This document shows positions 1 to 8,809 of a DNA stretch of 60,242 nt, in pieces (the first letter of the stretch is position 1; every line of letters begins with the position of its first letter). The translations under genes were made by a program, and so were the position numbers. The DNA is from Bacillota bacterium (GTDB taxonomy: Bacteria > Bacillota > Clostridia > Christensenellales > CAG-138), in the NCBI GenBank assembly GCA_023459335.1, contig JAEWUO010000022.1, forward strand, positions 1 through 60,242, given 5' to 3'. The notes beneath the pieces are model-generated. The model saw only the letters and a program-made list of their open reading frames with translations. It was not told where the DNA came from and searched no databases.

Positions 1-2
1 GC

Positions 3-2504
3 AACGAGGACTCTGTGCTGCTGCTTTCGGACTTGCAGGGCAACCTGATCGACCGAATCAGCTGGCAGCCGGGTCTGCCAAACGGACTTTCGGTGGTCAA
101 GGATGCTTCCGGCGCAGGCGTCTACACCGCGTTTCCAACGTTTGAGGCCGCCAACAGCGACAAGACGTTTACGGACACCAAGGTTACCATCATGGACAAG
201 AGCGACCCGATCCACATCAACGAGGCGCTCAAGATCAATACGCTCTCCCGTGTCGACGAAGACGGCGAGCGTGAGGAATGGGTGGAGCTGAAGAATTTCT
301 CCTCCGCTCCGGTTTCACTCTTTGGCTACTTCCTTTCGGACGACGGGGACGATCTCTATAAGTTCGCCCTGCCGGACGTTACGCTGGCTCCTGGCGAGTG
401 CCGCGTCGTCTTTCTTTCCGGCAAGAACCGCACCGGCAGCGAACTGCACGCGAATTTCAGCCTCGCCGACGACGAGAACGACATCTTCTTTACCAGCCTC
501 AACGGCATGCGCACCGAGAGCCTTTCGCTCGCGGGGGTTACGCGGGAGAACGTCTCCGTTGGACTGGACGACAACTGGAACATACGCTATTTCGCTTCTC
601 CAACGCCGGGGGGCGACAATGCACACGGATTTGAAACAGCCGACCAGATCGGCTGTTTCGACAATACGGGCATATTTATCAGCGAAGTCTGCGCCTCGCA
701 GGAGATCGGAGATAACGACAACGACTGGATCGAGCTGCATAACGGGTCAGACGAGGCGGTCGACCTGATCGGCTGGACGCTCAGCGACAGCAAAAGCACG
801 CCCGGCAAGTATACGTTCCTGCATGATTCCATCGATGCGGGCGGATATCTCGTTGTCGAATGCACGAACAAGCCCCTCCGGCAGGGCGCGTATACCGCGC
901 CGTTTTCCATTTCGCCCGACGGCGAGACGCTCGTGCTGTATAACGCCGCGGGCTCGCTGGTCGATTCGTTCGATACGGGGTCGCTCGCACCCGGAGTCAC
1001 GAGCGGAAGGGTGGAGAGCGATCCGACCATCGAACGGGTGTTTTTTTCCAGCCCGACGCCGGGAAAAACGAATGACGACGATATCACCACCGGCGTGGCG
1101 TCGCAGCCGGTATTGTCCGACCTTTCGCTCTACCATACCGATGCGTTCCCGGTAACGATTTCCTGCGACGATCCCAACGCGGAAATCTACTATACGACGG
1201 ACGGGACCGAGCCGACGTACAGATCCAATCGTTACGCCGACCCGATCGAAATAAAAAAAAGCACGTCCCTGCGCGCTGTTTCGTATGTCAGCGGCAAACG
1301 CGCGAGCGGCATTTCAACCGCGACGTATCTGTTCGCGGAACCGCATACCGTTCCCGTGGTATGCATTTCGGGCGACCCCGATCTGATCCACGAGGTCATG
1401 CGTGTCACAAAGAGCTCCGAAAAGGTCGAAAGGCCGGTTTATATCTCCTTTTATGAATCGGACGGCACGCTGGGCGTTTCGTTCCCCGCCGGATTGAAGC
1501 CCAAGGGCGCGGGGACGCTGGTCTACGCGCAGAAGTCGCTGAGCATCAATCTGCGCGACGGATACGGACAGAGCAGCGTGACTTATCCGTTCTGGCCCGG
1601 ATATGAGTTCGATACGTTTTCCTCCCTTGTCGTACGAAACAGCGGTCAGGACTGGGGCAACGCGCGCATTCGGGATTCTTTTTCCAGCGCGCTGGTCGAG
1701 GGGCTGCACATCGACAACTCCGCAACGCGTCCCGTCGTCGTCTATATCAACGGCGAATACAACGGGCTGTACGATCTCAACGAAGACCAGAACAGCCAGT
1801 TTTTGGAAACGCATTACGGCATCGACGGGGATACGGTCGAATTCATCCGCCGCAACAGCGGCATCATCAAGGGCGATAATGACGACATCAAACGCGTCCG
1901 CGCCTTCGCCGTCAGCGAGAACCTCGGTGACGACGAGGTCTTCGCGGAGTTTTCGCAGTGGGTCGACGTCGAATACTTCACCGATTATTTTATCGCGGAG
2001 ACCTATATCTGCAACTCCGACATGTTCAACCAGAAATACTGGCGGACGACGGATTACAAGCTGAAATGGCGGCCTGTGTTCTACGACCTCGATTCTTCGT
2101 TCAGCACGGCTACGCGCGACATCATCGGTCAATTTTTCAACCCGAACGGCGTGCCCTCGTTTAACCAGTCGCTGACTTATTTCGAAATCTATATCGGGCT
2201 GAAGCAAAATAAAACGTGGCGCGATTACTGCGTCGAGCGTTATGTCGAGGTTGTTGAAAAGTACTTCAACGCCGAACGCGCGACCGCGCTGTTCGACCAG
2301 ATGGTGGACGAAATACGCCCCGAAATGCCGCGTCAGATCGCAAAATGGGGGAAACCGGATTCGATGCGCACCTGGGAAAACGAGATTGCAAAGATGCGCT
2401 CCAATGTCGAGGAGCGGCCCGCATACGCTCTGGAAAATATGCGCCGATACTTCGGCCTGTCCAAAGCGGAACTCAACGAACTTATCGCGAAATACTCAAA
2501 CTAA
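3..2504 (+). CDS. CotH-kinase protein with lamin-tail domains (5' truncated)
   Basis: The reading frame is open to the window edge: the codons before the first GTG (position 15) already read as lamin-tail sequence (NEDSVLLLSD), so the true start lies upstream. Visible order: the end of one lamin-tail domain, two more (about residues 70-200 and 225-355, with DEDGEREEWVELKN and NDNDWIELHN signatures), a chitobiase-type C-terminal domain (IYYTTDGTEPT, about 370-445), then a CotH kinase-like domain (about 450-790) with GEYNGLYDLNEDQ and WRPVFYDLDSSF. In the family, CotH-like domains are atypical protein kinases, and lamin-tail domains occur in large secreted or cell-surface proteins. No signal peptide can be judged because the N-terminus is missing. 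A stem-loop follows the stop codon. Domain calls are firm; substrate and location are inferred. Confidence 0.85.
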   Translation, partial: NEDSVLLLSDLQGNLIDRISWQPGLPNGLSVVKDASGAGVYTAFPTFEAANSDKTFTDTKVTIMDKSDPIHINEALKINTLSRVDEDGEREEWVELKNFSSAPVSLFGYFLSDDGDDLYKFALPDVTLAPGECRVVFLSGKNRTGSELHANFSLADDENDIFFTSLNGMRTESLSLAGVTRENVSVGLDDNWNIRYFASPTPGGDNAHGFETADQIGCFDNTGIFISEVCASQEIGDNDNDWIELHNGSDEAVDLIGWTLSDSKSTPGKYTFLHDSIDAGGYLVVECTNKPLRQGAYTAPFSISPDGETLVLYNAAGSLVDSFDTGSLAPGVTSGRVESDPTIERVFFSSPTPGKTNDDDITTGVASQPVLSDLSLYHTDAFPVTISCDDPNAEIYYTTDGTEPTYRSNRYADPIEIKKSTSLRAVSYVSGKRASGISTATYLFAEPHTVPVVCISGDPDLIHEVMRVTKSSEKVERPVYISFYESDGTLGVSFPAGLKPKGAGTLVYAQKSLSINLRDGYGQSSVTYPFWPGYEFDTFSSLVVRNSGQDWGNARIRDSFSSALVEGLHIDNSATRPVVVYINGEYNGLYDLNEDQNSQFLETHYGIDGDTVEFIRRNSGIIKGDNDDIKRVRAFAVSENLGDDEVFAEFSQWVDVEYFTDYFIAETYICNSDMFNQKYWRTTDYKLKWRPVFYDLDSSFSTATRDIIGQFFNPNGVPSFNQSLTYFEIYIGLKQNKTWRDYCVERYVEVVEKYFNAERATALFDQMVDEIRPEMPRQIAKWGKPDSMRTWENEIAKMRSNVEERPAYALENMRRYFGLSKAELNELIAKYSN

Positions 2505-2520
2505 TCCCAGAATACCGCAG

Positions 2521-2547
2521 AACAGCCGCAATTTATGCGGCTGTTTT
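2521..2547 (+). terminator. Rho-independent-like terminator after the CotH gene
   Basis: A perfect 10-bp stem (2521-2530 with 2536-2545) closes a 5-nt ATTTA loop and is followed by a short run of T. It begins 17 bp after the stop codon and separates this gene from the ruvC promoter. Confidence 0.75.
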
Positions 2548-2649
2548 CCACTGCGCGTCCCAAATAACCGCCGGTGAAACGACCGAAAGCCGCGTGTCTG
2601 GGCACTTATGAACGAACGATGAAACAATGCAACATTCAAATGGCGTTCA

Positions 2650-2678
2650 TTTACACCCAGCCGCGTTCATGCTAAAAT
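2650..2678 (+). promoter_or_regulatory. Promoter of ruvCAB
   Basis: TTTACA (2650-2655), a 17-bp spacer and TAAAAT (2673-2678) form a good housekeeping sigma-factor promoter, with the predicted transcription start about 23 bp before the ruvC ATG. Confidence 0.65.
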
Positions 2679-2707
2679 AATATGAATACACATAAGCTGG
2701 TGAACGA

Positions 2708-3205
2708 ATGAGAATCCTCGGAATCGATCCCGGATATGCGATCCTCGGTTACGGCGTGATCGACGCCGCGGGGACGAAACTGACGGCGGTCGATTACGGC
2801 GTGATCGAAACCACGCCGGACGAGCGGCTGCCGGAACGCTTGAACCGACTCTATGACGGAACTTGCGCTCTGATCCGGCGGTTTCAGCCGGATCTTGCGG
2901 TATTTGAAGAGCTTTTTTTCTATCGGAACACGACCACTGCGCTCGCCGTAGGCGCGGGGCGCGGGGTAGCCGTGCTCGCGGCGCAGCAGGCGGGCATTCC
3001 GCTTTATGAATACACGCCGATGCAGATCAAGCTTGCGGTTACGGGAGACGGGCACGCGGACAAAAAGGCCGTGCAGCAGATGACGAAGCTGCTCTTATCC
3101 CTTAAATACCTGCCGAAACCGGACGACGCGGCCGACGCGCTGGCTGCGGCCATCTGCCACGGCTGCACGATCGGCCCCGCGGCGGAAGAATACCGGATCC
3201 GATAA
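2708..3205 (+). CDS. ruvC: Holliday junction resolvase RuvC
   Basis: 165 residues, the normal length for RuvC, the dimeric endonuclease that cuts Holliday junctions during recombinational repair with RuvAB. The N-terminus reads MRILGIDPG, giving the metal-binding D7. The second acid is E67 in VFEELFF, and the C-terminal pair is D140 and D143 in KPDDAADA, matching the four catalytic acids of the family. It is the first gene of ruvC-ruvA-ruvB, with ruvA starting 22 bp after its stop. Recognition is unambiguous. Confidence 0.97.
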   Translation: MRILGIDPGYAILGYGVIDAAGTKLTAVDYGVIETTPDERLPERLNRLYDGTCALIRRFQPDLAVFEELFFYRNTTTALAVGAGRGVAVLAAQQAGIPLYEYTPMQIKLAVTGDGHADKKAVQQMTKLLLSLKYLPKPDDAADALAAAICHGCTIGPAAEEYRIR

Positions 3206-3227
3206 CGGGTCCGCGGAGGAAGTTTCT

Positions 3228-3806
3228 TTGTACGCATACATCAGCGGAATTGTAGACGAACTGCGGCCCGACCGCGCCGTGCTGGAAGCGGGCGGCGTGG
3301 GGTACGAACTCTTTTGCAGCGCGATGACGCTCAAACGGTTAAAAGCGGGGCAGAAAGAGCGGCTCTATACGCATCTGCATCTGGCGGAAGGCGTAATGGC
3401 GCTGTACGGTTTTTACGAACCGGACGAAAAAGATATGTTTCGCAGGCTCCTGACCGTAACGCGTGTCGGCCCGAAGCTTGCGCTCTCGGTGCTCTCCGTG
3501 CTGACGCCGGGGGACGTCGCCGCCGCGATCGTCACGGACAACGCCGCCGCGTTTGACCGGGTGCCGGGCATGGGGCGAAAGACCGCGCAGCGCGTGCTGC
3601 TGGAGCTCAAGGAACGCGTGGGAATCGGCGAGATGCTGGGGGGAGAATTCAGTCTCGACGCGCCGGATATCCGTTCGGAGGCGATCGCCGCGCTCGTATC
3701 CCTTGGGTACGACGGGCTCGCCGCTGGAAAGGTTGTCGCCGCGATCGAAAAGGCGGAAAACGTGGAGTCGCTCATCACGCTCGCGCTGAGAAAACTCGCA
3801 AAATAA
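3228..3806 (+). CDS. ruvA: Holliday junction DNA-binding protein RuvA
   Basis: 192 residues starting at TTG (3228) behind a GGAGGA site at 3215-3220; a nearby ATG is not available. RuvA forms the tetrameric platform that holds the four-way junction and loads the RuvB motor. The N-terminal OB-fold (MYAYISGIVDEL), the central helix-hairpin-helix segment (LLTVTRVGPKLALSVLS and VPGMGRKTAQRVLLELK), and a short C-terminal domain for RuvB contact (about 150-192, SEAIAALVSLGY) are all present. It lies between ruvC and ruvB, and 79 bp separate it from ruvB. Confidence 0.96.
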   Translation: MYAYISGIVDELRPDRAVLEAGGVGYELFCSAMTLKRLKAGQKERLYTHLHLAEGVMALYGFYEPDEKDMFRRLLTVTRVGPKLALSVLSVLTPGDVAAAIVTDNAAAFDRVPGMGRKTAQRVLLELKERVGIGEMLGGEFSLDAPDIRSEAIAALVSLGYDGLAAGKVVAAIEKAENVESLITLALRKLAK

Positions 3807-3885
3807 CGCAAGAAGAAACGATAGAAATGAAAAACAGGAAAATCGAATTAGAAATACTGCGGAAGCGATACGATAAGGATACCGG

Positions 3886-4911
3886 ATGGACGAACGCCTG
3901 ATCAGCTCCTCGATGCGCGAGGATGAAGCGAAAACCGAATACTCCCTCCGCCCGCGTATGCTTGGCGAATACATCGGCCAGCACGCGGTGAAGGATCATA
4001 TGCGCATCTACATCGACGCGGCGCTAAAACGCGGCGAACCGCTTGATCATGCGCTGTTTTACGGCCCGCCGGGGCTGGGCAAGACCACGCTTGCGGGTAT
4101 TGTGGCGAACGAGATGGGGGTCTCCATGCGCGTGACCAGCGGGCCCGCGATCACGCACGCGGGCGACCTTGCGGCGCTGCTGACCAATCTTTCTCCCGGG
4201 GATGTGCTGTTTATCGACGAAATCCACAGCCTTAACGCGAACGTCGAGGAAGTGCTCTACCCTGCGATGGAGGATTTCGCGCTCGATATCATCATCGGGA
4301 AAGGCCCCTCTGCGCGAAGCATCCGGCTCGACCTGCCGAAATTTACGCTCATCGGCGCAACCACGCGCATGGGGTTGCTGACTTCTCCGCTGCGCGACCG
4401 TTTTGGCATCAAGGAACAGCTCGCCATGTACGACGCGGCATCGCTGATGGAGATTATCGTGCGCAGCGCGCATATCTTAGGCATTACAATTTCACAGGAG
4501 GGCGCGGCGGAAATCGGTTCCCGTGCGCGCGGTACGCCGCGCGTCGCAAATCGTCTGCTGCGGCGTATCCGCGACTATGCGGAAGTGCGCCGCGAGGGCG
4601 AAATCGATCTGACGGCAGCGAACGAAGGGCTGGAGATGCTCGGTGTGGACGAGCTTGGGCTGGACGAAGTGGACCGCCGTATGCTCACGACGATGATCGT
4701 CAAATTCGGCGGCAGACCGGTCGGGCTTGACACCATCGCCGCCGCGACGGGGGAAGACGCCACGACGATCGAAGACGTATACGAGCCGTACTTATTACGT
4801 CTCGGGTTTATCGCGCGGACGCCGCGCGGGCGCATCGTCATGCCGGCGGGGTACGCGCATATGGGCTATCAGGCCGACACGCAGCAGCTGAAACTGGAGG
4901 TTGAAGAATGA
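3886..4911 (+). CDS. ruvB: Holliday junction branch-migration helicase RuvB
   Basis: 341-residue AAA+ motor that drives branch migration with RuvA. Walker A is GPPGLGKTT, Walker B is LFIDEIHSL, followed by the sensor region LIGATTRMGLLTSPLRDRFG and a C-terminal winged-helix domain (GLDTIAAATGEDATTIEDVYEPYLLR, split here as two recognisable halves around the first ATG-GED). Length and domain order are standard. Its stop codon overlaps the ATG of the next gene (ATGA at 4908-4911), so that repeat protein is probably translationally coupled to it. Confidence 0.97.
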   Translation: MDERLISSSMREDEAKTEYSLRPRMLGEYIGQHAVKDHMRIYIDAALKRGEPLDHALFYGPPGLGKTTLAGIVANEMGVSMRVTSGPAITHAGDLAALLTNLSPGDVLFIDEIHSLNANVEEVLYPAMEDFALDIIIGKGPSARSIRLDLPKFTLIGATTRMGLLTSPLRDRFGIKEQLAMYDAASLMEIIVRSAHILGITISQEGAAEIGSRARGTPRVANRLLRRIRDYAEVRREGEIDLTAANEGLEMLGVDELGLDEVDRRMLTTMIVKFGGRPVGLDTIAAATGEDATTIEDVYEPYLLRLGFIARTPRGRIVMPAGYAHMGYQADTQQLKLEVEE

Positions 4912-7373
4912 AACGCAGGGAAATGAAACTGCTTCTGGAAGAACGCTTCGAGCGCATCGCGCTTTTGGAAACGCGCATCGACACCATGGATCAGCTGGTC
5001 GAAGGGTTTCGTTCGCGGGAACAGGCGATCCTCGATACGCTGCAGTCGGCAAAGGATAACGCCGAAAAAACTGCCGCGCATGCAAATGCGGAAGCGAAAA
5101 AAACGCGGGATAACGCGATGCAGGAAGCGAACGCGCTCCTCGCGGATGCGGCCGCCGCTTCCGACGCGCTGCGCGCGGAGGCGGAACGCCGCGCGAAGGA
5201 GATCCTGATCACCGCAAAAGCGGAAAGCGACCGTATGCTCCGGGACGCGGAGATCATCAAACGCGAGTATGAAGAGATGGTGGAGCTGTTTAACGCCATG
5301 CTCGACCATAACGCGAGCGAACTGCAGACGTCCGCCGCACGTTTTGCCGAATTCGTCAAGAGCAGCAAGATCGAACCGGTTGAAAAAAGCTCCGAAGGGG
5401 AAGCATTTTATAAATCCGTAGGCGCGCTCAATGACGTTTCGCTACCCGATCCAAGCGGTGATCCCGCGCTTTTGATGCGAAATATTTACCGGATTCAAAA
5501 CCGTCCCATGCCAAATGACAAGCCCGTGCGTTCGATGGATGAAACAGATCCTGACGCGCGGCAGGCGGAGGAGGAACCGTTTTCCGAAGCGGCCTGGGCA
5601 AATGAATCGCAGAAAAGCCCGACCGAACCGCAGGCGGAATTTACGAAGACGTTTGACGATGCTTATAACGAAAGCGAGTTTGTCGTACGCGCGGACGGCT
5701 GCCACCTGACGCAGTCGCAGGCGGAGCATATGTTCGGCGCGCTCTTCTCCGCGCCGGAATCTTCGGAAAATGCGGACGACGCAAAGACGGCGCCCGAAAC
5801 GACCGAGATCCCGGGCGCTTCTTCAGCGGCGGAACCGACAGGCGAGACGGAACGCGAACCTGACGCACAGTATGCCGAGAGCCTTACCACGGGCGAAACG
5901 CTTGCTCTGGACGGAGACCCGATCACGCAGGCGGAAAAGCCGGAAGTGGCGGCGCAGGATTCCGCTGCGGCGGCGGCCGCCGAGCCGGAGACGAAACCGG
6001 GTACAGGCGTGACCAGCGCGGAAGCGGGGAGCGTATTCGACGATTTCTTCTCGATGCATTCCGATCCGGCATCCGCGGTACCGCTGCGGACGGAACCGGA
6101 AACCGCGCCTGAGCCGTATTCCGAAGCGGCCCGGACGGACGACGCGTTGCCGGGCGACCGCGAACCGCAGGCGGAGGGAAGTTCGTTTTCCGGCGAATCG
6201 GAGACCGACACTGAAACCGAACCGGCTGACACAGGCGTTTCGGCGGACGCACAGCGCGCGATCGACGATGTTCTGGCCGGTCTGGGCGTGACGGCCGCTG
6301 TGACGCAGCAGGATCTGACGGAGCAGCCGGCGCCGTATTCCGAGGCGGCCTGGATGAACGACGCGGTACCGAGCGACAACGAGCCGCAGGCGGAGGGGAG
6401 CCTGTTCTCCGGTCAAACGGAATCCGCTTCCGAACCCGCGCAGGCGGACGCGCAAAGTGAGATAGACGATATACTTAGAAGTTTGGGCGTGTCGGTTGAA
6501 CCCGGGCAACCCGAAAAAGAGCAACAACCGGCGTCGTATTCCGAGGCGGCCTGGATGAACAACGCGGTGCCGGACGATAACGAGCCGCAGGCGGAGGGGA
6601 ACCTGGTTTCCGGTGAAACGGAATCCGCTGCCGAACCCACGCCGGCGGACGCGCAGAGCATGATCGACGATTTGCTGAAGAATATGGATGTGACGGCACC
6701 CGCGCAGCCGGAAACAGCAAACGGGCACGCGCAGGCACAGGGCGTATCGGAAGCGGATGCCGAACGCGCGTTTGACGAATTTATCAATTCAAAAATGGAA
6801 CCTTTTGCACCCGCTGCCGACGCGGCGGAGACGGCAAGGCCCGCGCAAGCGCAGCCGGAGGCTTATTCCGAAGCGGCATGGATACGAGAGTCGACGCCAA
6901 GCGACTTCGAACCGCAGGCAGAGGGGACCCTTTTTGTCAGTGAACATGAGCCTGCGCCCGCTTCCTTTGAGCTCTCGCAGGAGGATGCCGCGGCGCAAAT
7001 GCGCGAGATCGACAATATTCTCTCAGGCTGCGATCTTCAGGTGCCGTCCGCGCCCGCCGAAACCGGCCAATCGGAACCCGCCGCAGAACCCGCGCCGTAT
7101 TCCGAAGCGGCTTGGGCGCAGGATACGTTTACGGGCGGCCGCGAGCCGCAGATGGAGGGCACGCTGTTCCCTTCGGACGAACCGGAGCAGGAAGAGCCTG
7201 CGCCTGCGCCGCGCCGCTACAACGAGTTTGGCGAACTGCGCGAGTGGGAGCCGGAGCCCGAACCGGATATCGGCGATATGCCGACGGTTTCGCGCTATGT
7301 CGGAAACAATGGAGCAGACGAGGAAATCTCTCTGGACGCGCTGCTCGAAGAGATCATCAAAGCGGGTGAATAA
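4908..7373 (+). CDS. Coiled-coil protein with six acidic SEAAW/EPQAEG repeats
   Basis: 821 residues of unknown function. Residues 1 to about 150 form a charged, Ala/Glu-rich coiled coil reminiscent of DivIVA or ATP-synthase b-type helices. The remainder is acidic, Pro/Glu/Ala-rich and probably disordered. It carries six copies of a motif reading roughly (P/A)YSEAAW, then 8-10 variable residues, then EPQAEG and a short hydrophobic end. Copies start near nucleotides 5574, 6111, 6330, 6531, 6858 and 7092. Between several copies sits a second element of the form DAQ-x2-IDD-x-L, a possible amphipathic helix. There is no signal peptide or membrane segment. Overlap with the ruvB stop suggests co-expression. 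A scaffold or cell-division role is only a guess. Confidence 0.8.
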   Translation: MKRREMKLLLEERFERIALLETRIDTMDQLVEGFRSREQAILDTLQSAKDNAEKTAAHANAEAKKTRDNAMQEANALLADAAAASDALRAEAERRAKEILITAKAESDRMLRDAEIIKREYEEMVELFNAMLDHNASELQTSAARFAEFVKSSKIEPVEKSSEGEAFYKSVGALNDVSLPDPSGDPALLMRNIYRIQNRPMPNDKPVRSMDETDPDARQAEEEPFSEAAWANESQKSPTEPQAEFTKTFDDAYNESEFVVRADGCHLTQSQAEHMFGALFSAPESSENADDAKTAPETTEIPGASSAAEPTGETEREPDAQYAESLTTGETLALDGDPITQAEKPEVAAQDSAAAAAAEPETKPGTGVTSAEAGSVFDDFFSMHSDPASAVPLRTEPETAPEPYSEAARTDDALPGDREPQAEGSSFSGESETDTETEPADTGVSADAQRAIDDVLAGLGVTAAVTQQDLTEQPAPYSEAAWMNDAVPSDNEPQAEGSLFSGQTESASEPAQADAQSEIDDILRSLGVSVEPGQPEKEQQPASYSEAAWMNNAVPDDNEPQAEGNLVSGETESAAEPTPADAQSMIDDLLKNMDVTAPAQPETANGHAQAQGVSEADAERAFDEFINSKMEPFAPAADAAETARPAQAQPEAYSEAAWIRESTPSDFEPQAEGTLFVSEHEPAPASFELSQEDAAAQMREIDNILSGCDLQVPSAPAETGQSEPAAEPAPYSEAAWAQDTFTGGREPQMEGTLFPSDEPEQEEPAPAPRRYNEFGELREWEPEPEPDIGDMPTVSRYVGNNGADEEISLDALLEEIIKAGE

Positions 7374-7412
7374 CGACGTTTCACGCCTGATTTTTCTTCC
7401 GGAGGTTTTGCC

Positions 7413-7961
7413 ATGAACTGGAAAAACATCGATAAACGGCAGCTTATTCTCATTCTCATCGCGGCGTTCGGCACATTTCTGCTCTCGATTATCCGAGTGC
7501 AGGCGGACGCGACGACCTCCGCGCTTGGCGCGGTGAACGCGTACGCGTCGCTGCAGGACGCGGGTATCTTCGCATCCGTTCTGGCGCTCGGCGCACCTTG
7601 GGGCGTAATCGCACCGGTCTTCGGTATCGTGCTCGGCGATATCGTGATGGGCAGCAAAGATTTTATCATTGGGAACCTGCTGATCCGGAGTCTGATGGCG
7701 CTGTTCGTACTCGCCTTTGCAGCCAAGTGCGACAACTGGAAGAAAAGTTTCGTCGTCGCGGGCATGACGGAAGGAATCATGATTGTTTTGTTCGCCGTGT
7801 ACGATCTGCTAATCATCCGGGAATTTCGGGTGGTCGGCATCACGCTGCTGCTGCAGCTCGTGCAGGGCGTCGTCTGCGCCGTGATCGGCGCGGTCGTGCT
7901 GCGGTTTATGCCTGTGATGCAGCCTGAGAAGATGCTGGAAATCCGACGCATCGTCGACTGA
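7413..7961 (+). CDS. Putative ECF-transporter S-component-like membrane protein
   Basis: 182 residues with about five or six hydrophobic helices and short basic loops, starting at ATG behind a GGAGGT site (7401-7406). The segment GIVLGDIVMGSKDFIIGNLLIR and the overall size resemble substrate-binding S components of energy-coupling-factor importers, which work with a shared ATPase/T-component module encoded elsewhere. No ATPase or EcfT gene is nearby, so the vitamin or other substrate cannot be guessed. It lies 39 bp after the repeat protein and 11 bp before an MBL-fold hydrolase, suggesting one transcription unit. The membrane assignment is firm, the family assignment moderate. Confidence 0.6.
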   Translation: MNWKNIDKRQLILILIAAFGTFLLSIIRVQADATTSALGAVNAYASLQDAGIFASVLALGAPWGVIAPVFGIVLGDIVMGSKDFIIGNLLIRSLMALFVLAFAAKCDNWKKSFVVAGMTEGIMIVLFAVYDLLIIREFRVVGITLLLQLVQGVVCAVIGAVVLRFMPVMQPEKMLEIRRIVD

Positions 7962-7972
7962 TCGGAGGGACC

Positions 7973-8701
7973 ATGTTTTTAACCGTACTCGGGCGTAACG
8001 GCCCGTATCCGCGTCCGGGCGGCGCGTGCAGCGGTTATCTGATCGAGGACGGCCCGACCCGCGTACTGATCGACTGCGGCGCGGGTGTGCTCTCGCGCCT
8101 GATGGAACATGTTCATCCGGCGCATCTGGACGCAATCGTCCTGTCGCATCTGCATTTCGACCATTGCTCCGATCTTTTCGTTATGCGTTACGCGCTCGAC
8201 CAGCAGGATGTGCGCGAGGGCGAGGAAAAGCGGCGCGTGCCGCTTTATACGCCGAACGAACCGTTTGAAACGCTCAGGGCGATCACCACTGGCGCGCTCT
8301 TTGACCAGCATTCGCTCAAGGGCGGGGACGAGATCCGGATTGGCACGCTGCATTTTCGTATTGTGCCGATGGCGCACCCCGTTCCGGTCAACGGCATGCG
8401 CATCACGGATGCGAACGGCGCCGTGCTCTTCTTTACCGGGGATACGAAGCCGTTCCCCGGCATGGAGCAGGGTCCGCTGGGAGCGGACGCGCTGCTCGCG
8501 GACGCGTGCTTTGTCGACGAATCCGAAACCGGGCCGCATTTGAATGTGAAAGAAGCCTGCCGGCTCGCGCGGGACGCGGGGGTTAAAACGCTGTACCTCA
8601 CGCATTTATGGGGAAAACGCGATACGGAAGAAGCCGTTAAAAAAGAGATTGACTTTCCGTCCGCTTTTGTGGTAAAAGAACGGGGGCGGTATTGCATTTA
8701 G
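7973..8701 (+). CDS. MBL-fold metallo-hydrolase
   Basis: 242 residues of the metallo-beta-lactamase fold. The metal-binding signature is LSHLHFDHCSD (HxHxDH), followed by a later His in MAHPVPVNG, an Asp in FFTGDTKP, and a final His in LYLTHLWG. That order matches the RNase Z / phosphodiesterase-like branch rather than true beta-lactamases, and there is no signal peptide, so a cytosolic hydrolase is expected. It is preceded by GGAGGG and follows the S-component-like gene closely. The exact substrate is unknown; a YhfI-like or cyclic-nucleotide phosphodiesterase role are options. Confidence 0.85.
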   Translation: MFLTVLGRNGPYPRPGGACSGYLIEDGPTRVLIDCGAGVLSRLMEHVHPAHLDAIVLSHLHFDHCSDLFVMRYALDQQDVREGEEKRRVPLYTPNEPFETLRAITTGALFDQHSLKGGDEIRIGTLHFRIVPMAHPVPVNGMRITDANGAVLFFTGDTKPFPGMEQGPLGADALLADACFVDESETGPHLNVKEACRLARDAGVKTLYLTHLWGKRDTEEAVKKEIDFPSAFVVKERGRYCI

Positions 8702-8809
8702 CGGCCCGGCGCGCGCTGCGATTCCTGTTTTCCTTATTGTAATAAGCAGGCAGGGCGGCCTTATGATTTGTTTAGAATGATTGAATATAAAACATGGAGG
8801 GAACCCATT

